Source of the DNA: Aliarcobacter sp.
GTDB lineage: Bacteria; Campylobacterota; Campylobacteria; Campylobacterales; Arcobacteraceae
Assembly (NCBI GenBank): GCA_028689025.1
Contig: JAQTXA010000013.1
Location: forward strand, 1-64,000
Length of the DNA: 64,000 nucleotides
Reading direction: 5' to 3'
Positions within the stretch are counted from its first letter, which is position 1. The number at the start of each line of letters is the position of its first letter. The notes under the pieces are model-generated. The model was not told where the DNA came from, did not search any database, and saw only the letters and a list, made by a program, of their open reading frames with translations. This document shows positions 1 through 8,181 of this stretch, one piece after another. A program made the translations under genes and the position numbers.

Positions 1-898
1 CTTGTGAATCTGAAAAAATAAAAGGTGCAAAATAAAATACGAAATCAATTTTTCTATTTTCATCGAATTTGATAACTGAATCTAAATATTGCTTAGATGT
101 AAATTTATTCTGATTAAAAAATATTTCAATAGGCAATTCACTGTTAGCTTTAAATGTATTTTTTCTATCATTAATTAAATCTAAAGTATCTTTTAGTTGA
201 TCAATATTATTCATTTTTAAATAAGTAAAACTTAAAAGCCACAAAATTTTATCTACTGTATTTGGATTAACATTTTGTTCTTTTGCTTTTTTTAATAATA
301 TACTTGCTTTTTCATAATCTTTTAATTTTAAATAGATCAAACCTTTCTTTAAATCAGTAGGATAATCCATCGTATTTAAAACTTCTAAAGCATTTTCATA
401 CTCTTTTAATATTATATAAGTATCTGAAAGCATTCTTTTTGAATGTTCAGATAAATTTTTAAATTTTTTTGAAATTTTTACAATAGTATCAAGATATTTA
501 TTATCTTTTGAAATTTGATATAAATAATAACATGCTGCCATATACGGAAACGTATGAATATTTATATTCTCTTGTTTTTCATAAATTTTATTCAAATAAA
601 CAATTGCATTATCTATTGAATTCATTTTATAATAAGCAATTCCCATATTCAAATATGAAGGCACCTCTAATATCTTAGAAGTTTTTTCAAAAAGCTTGAT
701 TGCTTCTTCATATTCATTTTTACTCAAGTGTAAAACAGCTTTATTAAAGTCAATTTGTAATGCTAAATTTTCTTGGGATTTTTTTAACTTCTCAAATTGA
801 AAAATTATTTCGGGTTGAGATTCAATTAAGTCATCTTGCGCATATAAACTATAATTGATAAATATTGTAAATAATAATAATTTATATACTAATTTCAT
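1..898 (-). CDS. Exported TPR-repeat protein, N-terminal part (PflA-like candidate)
   Basis: The reading frame is open from an ATG at 898 to the left edge of the window, so only about the first 299 residues are visible and the C-terminus is missing. This ORF is absent from the supplied track. The N-terminus is a signal peptide (MKLVYKLLLF then a hydrophobic stretch ending near SLYAQD). It is followed by helical repeats with TPR character, for example NKAVLHLSKNEYEEAIKLFE, then SYLNMGIAYYKMNSIDNAIVYL and LIYLKLKDYEKASILLKKA. It is the last visible gene of the minus-strand flagellar block, 14 bp after a small coiled-coil gene. In Campylobacter the exported TPR protein PflA is needed for motor rotation. 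Equating the two is inference from context and architecture. Confidence 0.8.
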   Translation of the reverse strand, partial: MKLVYKLLLFTIFINYSLYAQDDLIESQPEIIFQFEKLKKSQENLALQIDFNKAVLHLSKNEYEEAIKLFEKTSKILEVPSYLNMGIAYYKMNSIDNAIVYLNKIYEKQENINIHTFPYMAACYYLYQISKDNKYLDTIVKISKKFKNLSEHSKRMLSDTYIILKEYENALEVLNTMDYPTDLKKGLIYLKLKDYEKASILLKKAKEQNVNPNTVDKILWLLSFTYLKMNNIDQLKDTLDLINDRKNTFKANSELPIEIFFNQNKFTSKQYLDSVIKFDENRKIDFVFYFAPFIFSDSQ

Positions 899-912
899 TA
901 TACTTTTAAAAC

Positions 913-1242
913 CTAAACCATTGCATTTACTTGAGCATAAAGCTCTTCATTTCTTTTTTGTAATTCATCTAATTTATTTTTTAAATTTATATTCTCTATT
1001 CTTAACTCTTGCAAGTCATCCCTTGCAACCTGTAATGTACCTTGATTAGTTTTTAAAGTATTAGCACTTATTTTTACTTGTTTTTCATACCTTTCAATTA
1101 AAGATTCAAATTTAACAATTTCTTCTTGTATAATGTTTTTTTCTTCATTTACTTTTTTATATAAAGATTTATATACATTAGAACTTGAAAAAAAGTAGAG
1201 TAACAAAACTCCAAGTACAACTATTAATAAAAAATTTTCCAA
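913..1242 (-). CDS. Small membrane-anchored coiled-coil protein
   Basis: 109 residues. There is one N-terminal membrane helix (about residues 3-19, LLIVVLGVLLLYFF), followed by a charged heptad-rich segment to the C-terminus (for example LQELRIENINLKNKLDELQK). This predicts a single-pass inner-membrane protein with a long coiled coil. The start is TTG at 1240-1242, with an AGGAC ribosome-binding site 4-5 bases upstream. It lies between the flgE2-side hairpin and the TPR gene, so it may be co-transcribed with the latter. I do not recognise a named family. A structural or assembly role near the flagellum is suggested only by position. Confidence 0.7.
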   Translation of the reverse strand: MENFLLIVVLGVLLLYFFSSSNVYKSLYKKVNEEKNIIQEEIVKFESLIERYEKQVKISANTLKTNQGTLQVARDDLQELRIENINLKNKLDELQKRNEELYAQVNAMV

Positions 1243-1260
1243 ACTTGTCCTATTTAAATA

Positions 1261-1290
1261 TAAATAGAGTAAGTAAACTTACTCTATTTA
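1261..1290 (-). terminator. Perfect 14-bp inverted repeat after flgE2
   Basis: TAAATAGAGTAAGT and its exact reverse complement are separated by two A residues, directly after the flgE2 stop codon at 1296. On the minus strand the stem is followed by TATTTAAATAGG, which is AT-rich but not a pure T run. It probably terminates or attenuates the hook-gene transcript, and separates it from the small coiled-coil and TPR genes. Confidence 0.65.
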
Positions 1291-1295
1291 AGAGA

Positions 1296-3902
1296 TTATC
1301 TTTTAAGATTGATTAAGGTATTTAAAATGTCATCAGATGTAGTAATTGATTTAGCATTTGCTTCAAATGCTCTTTGAAATACCATTAAATTTACTAAACT
1401 CTCTGATAAATCTGCTGTACTTAATTCTAACGTTTTTGATTCTACTTTTGCTGTTTTATTATTATTTAAATTATATATTGGATCTCCTGATTCATTAGTT
1501 TTTCCTAATAAATTATCTCCCATTGGATTTAATCCTCTATTGTTATTAAATACAGCAATTGCTACTTGACCAACTGCAAATTCAGCTCCATCTTGCTTCA
1601 TAGTAATTAATCCTGTACTATCTACTGAAAACTCTCCAAATGCTGAATCTGAAATTCCTAAAGTATCTAATCTTAGTTGTAAACTTCCTTTTGAAGATGT
1701 TTGATCTACAGTATTAACTATTTCTATAAATTCAGCACCAGCTCCTTTTCTTCCTGAGTAATTCCCATCTATTTCTAATGGGATTGCATTTCCAGTGGTT
1801 ACTGCCGCACTATTTAATGTACTTCCTGCTGAGAAATTAATAGTTGAGCCGGAAATTGTAAATGTAGTAGTTAATGCCGTATTAGATAAAGCTGCAGTTA
1901 AACCAGCTATTATCTCAGATAAAGTTGCATTTAAATCTGAAGTATATGAAACAGTTGCTGTAGTTGATCCATCATTAATTTCAAGGGTATAAGTTGTGTT
2001 ATTAGCAGCTAAAATATTACTTACTGAAGTATCTGTTGCATTACCTGAAATAGAACCACCATCATCTATAATTTTTAAACTTCCATTAAATTCAACATCA
2101 TAATTTGAATCTAAAGTTTCTACCACTAAATGTTCATTTACAACTCTTGCAGAAACATACTTTGATAAACTTGGATTCGTATTTATCCCATTAACTAAAT
2201 CTTCTAATGTAGTTGCATCTAATATCGAAGCACTTAATGCTTGAGGAGGAGTTCCACCATCATTTGGGATTGGAAGAGTAAATTCTTTCTCTTTATCGTA
2301 AATAGTTATTCCATAAGAATAATCTTTTGGAATATTACTTTCTAAATCCAATTCTGTTTTTGTATAAACATCTTGCTGTTTACCTGTAATCAATTTAGAC
2401 AAGGCATCTCGTGATGTTTCTAATGCAGCAACACCTGAACCTTTGGCTGCATTTGTAGTTGTTTGATAATTCCCCTGAATAGTAGTACTTCCTGATACCT
2501 CTCCCACTTCAGATATTATAAATTCTTTACCTGGTATTAGTGATTTTATTTGGATAATTCCCTTTAACATATCAACATTTTTAGTTGAAGGGTAGAATGC
2601 ATCACCACTTTCTAGTACATCAGAAGATGCTCCCATACTTGGATCTTCCTTAACCATGGTAGCCACAAGTCCTGGAATTTGAGAAATTTTATCTGCTAAT
2701 GCTTTATATGTAGCAATTTTACTTGCCTCAACATCATAAGATTTTACTGCATTACTTTTGAATGTTTCTGCACTACTATTAGGATCTGTAGTTCCAAAAT
2801 TAATAGATAACGTTGTTCCATTATTTGTTATCACAGATCCTGTTGTTCCCCCAGCTAAGCCTGCATCCTCTATTGCCTTTTGAAGTCCATCTAATATTTC
2901 AGGAACATCTGCTGTTGTATCTGAATCATAATAAACTGTTGTACCAGAAATTGTAATCGAATATCTTGTATTATTTTCTGCTGTTGGTGTAACTGAAGTA
3001 ATATATGGATCTAATGGTACTCCTGTTCCACTATCTATAGATGATAAATTTCCAGTATCTCCAGATTGTAACAATGAAGTTTTAAAATCCTCACTTGCAA
3101 TTGTTGGTATATAATTTTGAGATATTTTATTTCCATTAATATAAGCATATATTTGATCTCCATCTTTACCAATAACAGAATCACTGCCCGTTTTAAAATT
3201 AATTTGTGAAGTTTGAGATATTGATGTTGAAGAAGATGCATCGGGCTCATCTTTTAATTTTTGTAACCAACTCGTATAATCCTTTATTGCTTCTTCTACA
3301 TCTGATATTTTTGAAGATTTTGTTTTCTCTCCATCTCCACTAAATACTGTTATTGAATCAGATTTTGCTGTTGTTGTATAATCTGTTGCTTTTGCAGTAA
3401 TTGTCTCTACATATGTGCTATGATTTATTATTTTTGAACTTAACAATTTTGTATAATCTGTTGTAAATACATTTACATTTGGATTTGTACTAGTTACATC
3501 ATTTTGACTATCAATTGCAGTCATCATCCAACCTTGCACTTCATTCCCGGCAGCATCTTGAAGGGTCCCATTATCTCCCATTCTAAAATTCCCTGCTCTT
3601 GTATAAAGTGTCTCAGCAGCTCCTGCACTTCTTGTATTTACTACTGTAAAAAAACCATCACCACTTAGAGCCATATCATAATTTACACCAGTTAGTTTTA
3701 AGTTACCTTGCGTATAAAGTTTTTCTGCATCAAGTACTTTTGATCCCTTACCAATTCTATCTTGGTACATTTGATCTGCAAATGAAATTCTAGAGGCTTT
3801 ATAGCCTATAGTATTTACATTTGCTATATTATTTGATTCATTATCTAAAGCTTTTTGTTGTGACGATAATCCTGAGATTCCTGTCCAAAGTGCTCCTATC
3901 AT
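1296..3902 (-). CDS. flgE: Flagellar hook protein FlgE, long epsilon type
   Basis: 868 residues. It is a structural subunit of the flagellar hook, exported by the flagellar type III system. The N-terminus has the rod/hook signature (GISGLSSQQKAL, then NNIANVNTIGYK). The C-terminus has the matching FlgE helix (VFQRAFEANAKSI). The middle about 650 residues are a low-conservation, Thr/Ser/Asn/Asp-rich surface domain. Epsilonproteobacterial hooks are known for such large inserts, and the length is near that of the C. jejuni main hook protein. The start is ATG. It follows a shorter paralogue by 77 bp, a gap holding repeats. The long form is most likely the bulk hook subunit, by inference from size. 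Name confidence is high, paralogue role less so. Confidence 0.92.
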   Translation of the reverse strand: MIGALWTGISGLSSQQKALDNESNNIANVNTIGYKASRISFADQMYQDRIGKGSKVLDAEKLYTQGNLKLTGVNYDMALSGDGFFTVVNTRSAGAAETLYTRAGNFRMGDNGTLQDAAGNEVQGWMMTAIDSQNDVTSTNPNVNVFTTDYTKLLSSKIINHSTYVETITAKATDYTTTAKSDSITVFSGDGEKTKSSKISDVEEAIKDYTSWLQKLKDEPDASSSTSISQTSQINFKTGSDSVIGKDGDQIYAYINGNKISQNYIPTIASEDFKTSLLQSGDTGNLSSIDSGTGVPLDPYITSVTPTAENNTRYSITISGTTVYYDSDTTADVPEILDGLQKAIEDAGLAGGTTGSVITNNGTTLSINFGTTDPNSSAETFKSNAVKSYDVEASKIATYKALADKISQIPGLVATMVKEDPSMGASSDVLESGDAFYPSTKNVDMLKGIIQIKSLIPGKEFIISEVGEVSGSTTIQGNYQTTTNAAKGSGVAALETSRDALSKLITGKQQDVYTKTELDLESNIPKDYSYGITIYDKEKEFTLPIPNDGGTPPQALSASILDATTLEDLVNGINTNPSLSKYVSARVVNEHLVVETLDSNYDVEFNGSLKIIDDGGSISGNATDTSVSNILAANNTTYTLEINDGSTTATVSYTSDLNATLSEIIAGLTAALSNTALTTTFTISGSTINFSAGSTLNSAAVTTGNAIPLEIDGNYSGRKGAGAEFIEIVNTVDQTSSKGSLQLRLDTLGISDSAFGEFSVDSTGLITMKQDGAEFAVGQVAIAVFNNNRGLNPMGDNLLGKTNESGDPIYNLNNNKTAKVESKTLELSTADLSESLVNLMVFQRAFEANAKSITTSDDILNTLINLKR

Positions 3903-3926
3903 GACTTATCCTTTATTTATTAAGGT

Positions 3927-3972
3927 TATGAACTTAAATGTTCATATATCAATACTAATATAGTACTAATAT
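3927..3972. repeat. Hairpin and 11-bp-period direct repeat upstream of flgE2
   Basis: The gap between the two hook genes holds a 7-bp inverted repeat (TATGAAC at 3927-3933, GTTCATA at 3940-3946). Next to it are two copies of TACTAATAT (3953-3961 and 3964-3972), offset by 11 bp, about one helical turn. This could be an operator or part of a processing or termination signal between flgE1 and flgE2. The function is unknown. Confidence 0.5.
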
Positions 3973-3979
3973 AAAAACA

Positions 3980-5437
3980 CTATTTTTTTAATTCAATAGC
4001 TGTTTTTAATAGATCATCGGAAGTTGTGATCGATTTTGAATTTGCTTCAAATGCTTTTTGATATATAAGTAATGCAGTTAAACTATTTCCCAAATTTGAT
4101 TTACTTTGTTCTAATGCACTTCCTACTAATTTATTTAATTTACCAGCATACTTTGCACTACCAGATTCACTAGTTGCACTATATAAATTTCCCCCTTCTG
4201 GAGATAAACCTTGCTCATTAGTAAAAGCTGCTGTTTGGATTTTCCCAACAAGAAATTTATTTTCTCCATCTTTTACATACACTATTCCATCTTCAATCAC
4301 AACATCACCAATACTATTTGATAACTTTAAATTAGATAAACTTAATTGCATATTATTTAGATTTAAATTTTCTTGTCCTGTCAAATCAATTTTACTATCA
4401 ACTTCTAATAATTGAGCTCCTGCATTCCCCAGTACAGATTCTAAAGCTGCTTTTGAACTATCTACGGCACCTTTCCCCGTACCTAATTTTGCTTCTGTAA
4501 CATTTAAAGGAACTACTAGATTTTTATTTATTTCAGCTAAATCAATTTTAACTTCTTTTCCTGGAATCAATGAATTAATTGTTAATTTTCCTGAACCATC
4601 AATAGAAGAACTTAATCCTTGTATATTGGAAATTTTGTCTGAAAACTTTTTCAATGTTGTTTGAATATCAGTATCAAACTGTTGTTTATATACATTACCA
4701 TTAATAGTAATATTTATTACATCATTTTCATTTACTAATCCAGTTAAATAATTTGAATAATCTACAGTGGTCATTTGAGAAGTTGAAGCTGTTGATGCTA
4801 ATGTTGAATTTGAAGCATACAAATCAAGCTTACTTTTATAATCAGCAATTAAAGCATCCACATCTGAAAGCTTAGCTGATTTTGTTTTATAATTATTACC
4901 CGTAGTATCTGCAAAAATATCATCCGTTGCAGATAAAGTATAATCAGTAGATTTAGCATTTATTGTTTCTAAAAAATTAATATTATTTACTGTTTGAGAA
5001 GCTATTGTTCTTGAATAATTATCTGTGAAAGATGTATTCGCAGGAGTAGATACTGAACTTAATCCTAAAACATTCATATCATTCTGAGTTTTTAAAAATC
5101 CATCTGGCGCCATTTTAAAATTACCAGCTCTTGTATAATAATTTTGTACAGTACCATCTTGTTTCGTATCTCCAATTATAAAATATCCCTTACCTTCAAT
5201 AGCAACATCATAAGTATCACTTGTAAACTTTATTCCACCTTGTTGAGACATTGCCTTTGTTACATTTTGAACATTTACACCTTTACCATATCTATTTTGA
5301 TACATCATGTCTTCAAATGTTACTACATCTTCTTTATATCCTACAGTATTAACATTTGTTGCATTATTAGATTCAACATTTATTGCTTTTTCAAAAGTAT
5401 TTAATCCTGAGATTCCATTCCATAATGCACTTATCAT
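3980..5437 (-). CDS. flgE: Second FlgE-like flagellar hook protein, shorter paralogue
   Basis: 485 residues. The family ends are intact: GISGLNTFEKAINVESNN with NVNTVGYK at the N-terminus and LLIYQKAFEANSKSITTSDD at the C-terminus. The central region is about 380 residues shorter than in the neighbour. It sits 9 bp after flgD, the usual flgD-flgE arrangement. C. jejuni also carries two hook-type proteins of unequal length, but I recall them at separate loci, whereas here they are adjacent. The N-terminal motif reads NNATNVNT rather than NNIANVNT, a small departure from consensus. It may form a hook sub-segment or a scaffold before the long FlgE. That is inference. Confidence 0.88.
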   Translation of the reverse strand: MISALWNGISGLNTFEKAINVESNNATNVNTVGYKEDVVTFEDMMYQNRYGKGVNVQNVTKAMSQQGGIKFTSDTYDVAIEGKGYFIIGDTKQDGTVQNYYTRAGNFKMAPDGFLKTQNDMNVLGLSSVSTPANTSFTDNYSRTIASQTVNNINFLETINAKSTDYTLSATDDIFADTTGNNYKTKSAKLSDVDALIADYKSKLDLYASNSTLASTASTSQMTTVDYSNYLTGLVNENDVINITINGNVYKQQFDTDIQTTLKKFSDKISNIQGLSSSIDGSGKLTINSLIPGKEVKIDLAEINKNLVVPLNVTEAKLGTGKGAVDSSKAALESVLGNAGAQLLEVDSKIDLTGQENLNLNNMQLSLSNLKLSNSIGDVVIEDGIVYVKDGENKFLVGKIQTAAFTNEQGLSPEGGNLYSATSESGSAKYAGKLNKLVGSALEQSKSNLGNSLTALLIYQKAFEANSKSITTSDDLLKTAIELKK

Positions 5438-5446
5438 CTTATTTCC

Positions 5447-6130
5447 TTAGAATATTTTTGTAATATTTGAAAATGGTAAAGTTGTTAACTGATCTGAATA
5501 AACAGGAACAGTAACACCAGCTAAAGTATATTTATTATTAGTAATTTGTTCATTATTTGAATCTAACACTGTTAATTTTCCATCACTAACTAAAGGAACA
5601 CCTGGACTTGTTAATACTATTTTATTTCCTGTTTTATTTCCCTTATCATCAAGTATTTCCCCTGCTGCATTATAATTTACTACTACACTTTTTGTAGCAT
5701 CTGTAGAGTCAGGAATAACAACTCTATCTTCTAGATATAATATTTCTTGAGCTTTAACTTGAATCTCTCCATCAATATTTTCAACAGATCTAACAGTATA
5801 AGCCTTTGTAGTCCCACTGCTTCCAATATTACCATCTTCAATATTTTTTCCAATTATTCCAGATGCATTTGATAACGAAGATTGTGTAAATGCTGTTTGC
5901 ATAGATTGCATTGCTTTTATCATCTCTTGATTCGTATTCATTTGTGACATTTGCATTTGAGTAGAAAGCATTTGTGCAGAATCCATTGGTTTTGTCGGAT
6001 CTTGTAATTTTAATTCTTGAATCATTAATTTTAAAAAATCATCATTAGTTAACTTATCATTACTTATCGCTGTTGTATAACTATTTCCATCTATACCAAC
6101 GCTTGAATTTACTTCAACTGTACTTGCCAT
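5447..6130 (-). CDS. flgD: Flagellar hook cap / scaffold protein FlgD
   Basis: 227 residues. FlgD caps the growing hook and guides FlgE polymerisation outside the cell. The N-terminal FlgD signature is clear: NDDFLKLMIQELKLQDPTKP followed by a Met/Gln-rich MQMSQM segment. The C-terminal half is beta-rich and fits the FlgD core. The start is ATG with a GGAGATT ribosome-binding site. It lies between fliN and flgE1 with 9-bp gaps, so it is translated in the same operon. No fliK hook-length gene is visible beside it, although fliK-flgD-flgE is a common order in the group. Confidence 0.9.
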   Translation of the reverse strand: MASTVEVNSSVGIDGNSYTTAISNDKLTNDDFLKLMIQELKLQDPTKPMDSAQMLSTQMQMSQMNTNQEMIKAMQSMQTAFTQSSLSNASGIIGKNIEDGNIGSSGTTKAYTVRSVENIDGEIQVKAQEILYLEDRVVIPDSTDATKSVVVNYNAAGEILDDKGNKTGNKIVLTSPGVPLVSDGKLTVLDSNNEQITNNKYTLAGVTVPVYSDQLTTLPFSNITKIF

Positions 6131-6139
6131 TTTAATCTC

Positions 6140-6427
6140 CTATATCATGTGTTCTTCGAAGAAATATCGAACTACATTATCTGAATCCATAGAATCTTGA
6201 ACTCTAACCGCTAACTTATCATCAATTACAATAATGTCACCAGTTCCAATGATTCTTGTATTTACATAAATTTCACCACCAGTTCCAGCGGCTTTATGTA
6301 AAGAAATTATATCTCCATCACTTAATTTAAGAAATTCAGAAACTGTTATATTTGTACTGCCTAACATAACATCAACAACTATCTCAGTATCGACTAATAA
6401 GTCATAATCTCTTTCACTAATTTCCAT
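6140..6427 (-). CDS. fliN: Flagellar motor switch protein FliN
   Basis: 95 residues, essentially one SpoA/FliN C-terminal domain (VDVMLGSTNITVSEFLKL, then GGEIYVNTRIIGTGDIIVID). FliN forms the lower C-ring, binds FliH, and takes part in switching and export. It lacks the longer N-terminal extension found in many FliN/FliY proteins, so it is the short FliN type. It is followed by flgD at 9 bp and preceded by a 70-bp gap with a promoter-like TATAAT, so it may head its own sub-operon with the hook genes. Confidence 0.92.
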   Translation of the reverse strand: MEISERDYDLLVDTEIVVDVMLGSTNITVSEFLKLSDGDIISLHKAAGTGGEIYVNTRIIGTGDIIVIDDKLAVRVQDSMDSDNVVRYFFEEHMI

Positions 6428-6454
6428 TTTAATACTTTATTTGTTATTTGATAA

Positions 6455-6460
6455 ATTATA
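6455..6460 (-). promoter_or_regulatory. Candidate -10 box for the fliN-flgD-flgE unit
   Basis: On the minus strand TATAAT lies 28 bp upstream of the fliN ATG, in a 70-bp AT-rich gap. No clear -35 is seen, and no GG-N10-GC sigma-54 motif was found in this gap. Vegetative-type promoters of this phylum often lack a -35, so this is a plausible but unproven promoter. Confidence 0.35.
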
Positions 6461-6497
6461 TCATAAAGTTATAGTATTTAATAAACATTTTATTTTA

Positions 6498-7157
6498 CTA
6501 AATAATCAAATCAAGTGAATCTAACATTGAAGATACTTTAGATTCAATATTTCCATCAAAATTTCCAAGATCACTTGCAATTACTACACCACCAGCTGTT
6601 ACATTTGCATCCATTTTTAATTCAATAAAAGCCTCTAAATTTAATTGATCTTTTAAAACCTCGTAATCTTTTGGATTTAAATGTATTTGTACTTTTGATG
6701 CCGTTTTTATTTTATCTAAAAGATGAGTTATTGTCTGTTTAGCAATTTTTGATGAATTCTCACCCACTTCAATACTTATAATTTTTTGAGCTATTGATAT
6801 AGATGTTTTTAATAATTTTGTTTCCATTTGAAAAGTTGCTTGTTCAAAAAATGCTGCATAGTGTTTCAAATCTCTAATAGCTTGGATAACTTGGGCATCT
6901 ATATCTTTCCCTTTTATTCCATCACTTTCTATATTTGCAACTTTTTGTGATATTTCATTTAATTTTAAACTTAAATTCCTAACTTCAACAAGTACAGGAT
7001 CTACTCGACCATTTATTTCTCTATCATCTAAAATTGAATTTGAATTTGCAATTACATTATTCTCTACTTGAGAATTAATAAAATTACCCAATTCATATTT
7101 TTGAACTTCTTCATTCTTGCTTAATATTTTTGCGCTAGAATATACATTATCAGCCAT
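6498..7157 (-). CDS. fliH: Flagellar export ATPase regulator FliH
   Basis: 219 residues. FliH binds and restrains the FliI ATPase and links it to the C-ring through FliN. The N-terminal half is polar and helical (NLSLKLNEISQKVANIES). The C-terminal half has the FliH/HrpE pattern (SISIAQKIISIEVGENSSKI, with VQIHLNPKDYEVL). The start overlaps the fliG stop in TAATG, indicating translational coupling. Gene order fliF-fliG-fliH is standard. FliI is not in the window. Confidence 0.9.
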   Translation of the reverse strand: MADNVYSSAKILSKNEEVQKYELGNFINSQVENNVIANSNSILDDREINGRVDPVLVEVRNLSLKLNEISQKVANIESDGIKGKDIDAQVIQAIRDLKHYAAFFEQATFQMETKLLKTSISIAQKIISIEVGENSSKIAKQTITHLLDKIKTASKVQIHLNPKDYEVLKDQLNLEAFIELKMDANVTAGGVVIASDLGNFDGNIESKVSSMLDSLDLII

Positions 7158-8167
7158 TAACCATTCTCTCTCTCAATGATGCCATCTTCCATCATTTTTT
7201 GTGCTACATCTAACATTTTTCTTTGAGCGGCTTCAATATCTTTAATTTTTACTTTATTTGACATTTCAAACTCTTCTTTAAATCTATCTCTTGCTCTTTG
7301 AGACATTGATGATGTAATTTTTTCCATGTCTTCTTCTGTAGCATTTTTCATAGCAACAACAACATCTGCAGTTTCTATACCTTGTAATATTTTCATTATA
7401 TATTCAGATTCTAGATTTAATAAATCTTCAAATACAAACATATTTTCCTTTATTTTTGTTGCTAAAGAAGTATCAATACCATTAATATTTTTTAATATAT
7501 CTTGGGCTTTTGGTCCTAATTTATTTAACATATCTGCCACAACTTTTACTCCACCAACATCAACTATAGATGATAATAAAGATTCTAATTTTTTCTCTAA
7601 TACAAGGGAAATAGTTCTTACAACATCTGGCGAAACATCTTTTATTGTAGCTATTTGAATAGTTACTTTTACTCTAATTTCTTCATCTAACTGCATCAAT
7701 ACTTCAGATGATTTATTAGGATCCATATGAGATAATATAACAGCGATAGTATGTGGAGATTCATCTTTAATAAAATCACTCAATTGTTTTGGATTTATCC
7801 CATCTAAATATGAAAAGGCTTGAGAAGCTAACTTCATTTTTGATAATTTAGCCAAAACCTCATCAGCTTCATTTTTTCCGAGAGATTTATATAATATATC
7901 TCTTGCAAAATCATATCCACCCGAATTAATAAAACCTTTAGTTCTAGTATATAAATGAAACTCTTCCAATATTGATAAAGATACTTCTTTATTAATTGAT
8001 GTTATTTGTGTAATTGCAGTTGATATAGTTTCTACAGTTTCTTTAGGTAAATGTTGAAATATTTTTACTGTTGACTCTTCTCCAATTAGTACAAAGAATC
8101 TAGCAACTTTATCTAACATTGACATTCCTTTCAGAACATCATTCTCTCTTTTAGGACTTTCAGCCAT
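7157..8167 (-). CDS. fliG: Flagellar motor switch protein FliG
   Basis: 336 residues. FliG couples the C-ring to the stator and to the MS-ring protein FliF. Three FliG domains can be followed. The N-terminal part has KVARFFVLIGEEST. The middle domain has the EHPQ-like region, here ESPHTIAVILSHM instead of the usual EHPQTIA. The C-terminal torque domain carries charged residues around ARDRFKEEFEMSNKVKIKDIE. It lies 15 bp after fliF and overlaps fliH by 1 bp. The EHPQ variation is a substitution, not a loss of the domain. Confidence 0.95.
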   Translation of the reverse strand: MAESPKRENDVLKGMSMLDKVARFFVLIGEESTVKIFQHLPKETVETISTAITQITSINKEVSLSILEEFHLYTRTKGFINSGGYDFARDILYKSLGKNEADEVLAKLSKMKLASQAFSYLDGINPKQLSDFIKDESPHTIAVILSHMDPNKSSEVLMQLDEEIRVKVTIQIATIKDVSPDVVRTISLVLEKKLESLLSSIVDVGGVKVVADMLNKLGPKAQDILKNINGIDTSLATKIKENMFVFEDLLNLESEYIMKILQGIETADVVVAMKNATEEDMEKITSSMSQRARDRFKEEFEMSNKVKIKDIEAAQRKMLDVAQKMMEDGIIERENG

Positions 8168-8181
8168 TGTTTAACACCTTT

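Noticed and set aside
855-1049. Plus-strand 64-residue ORF
   Set aside because: Antisense to the TPR and coiled-coil genes. Both of those have signal or membrane and repeat patterns that support them.
5144-5404. Plus-strand 86-residue Ile/Tyr/Ser-rich ORF
   Set aside because: Antisense to the conserved N-terminus of the second hook gene. Composition is typical of an AT-rich shadow.
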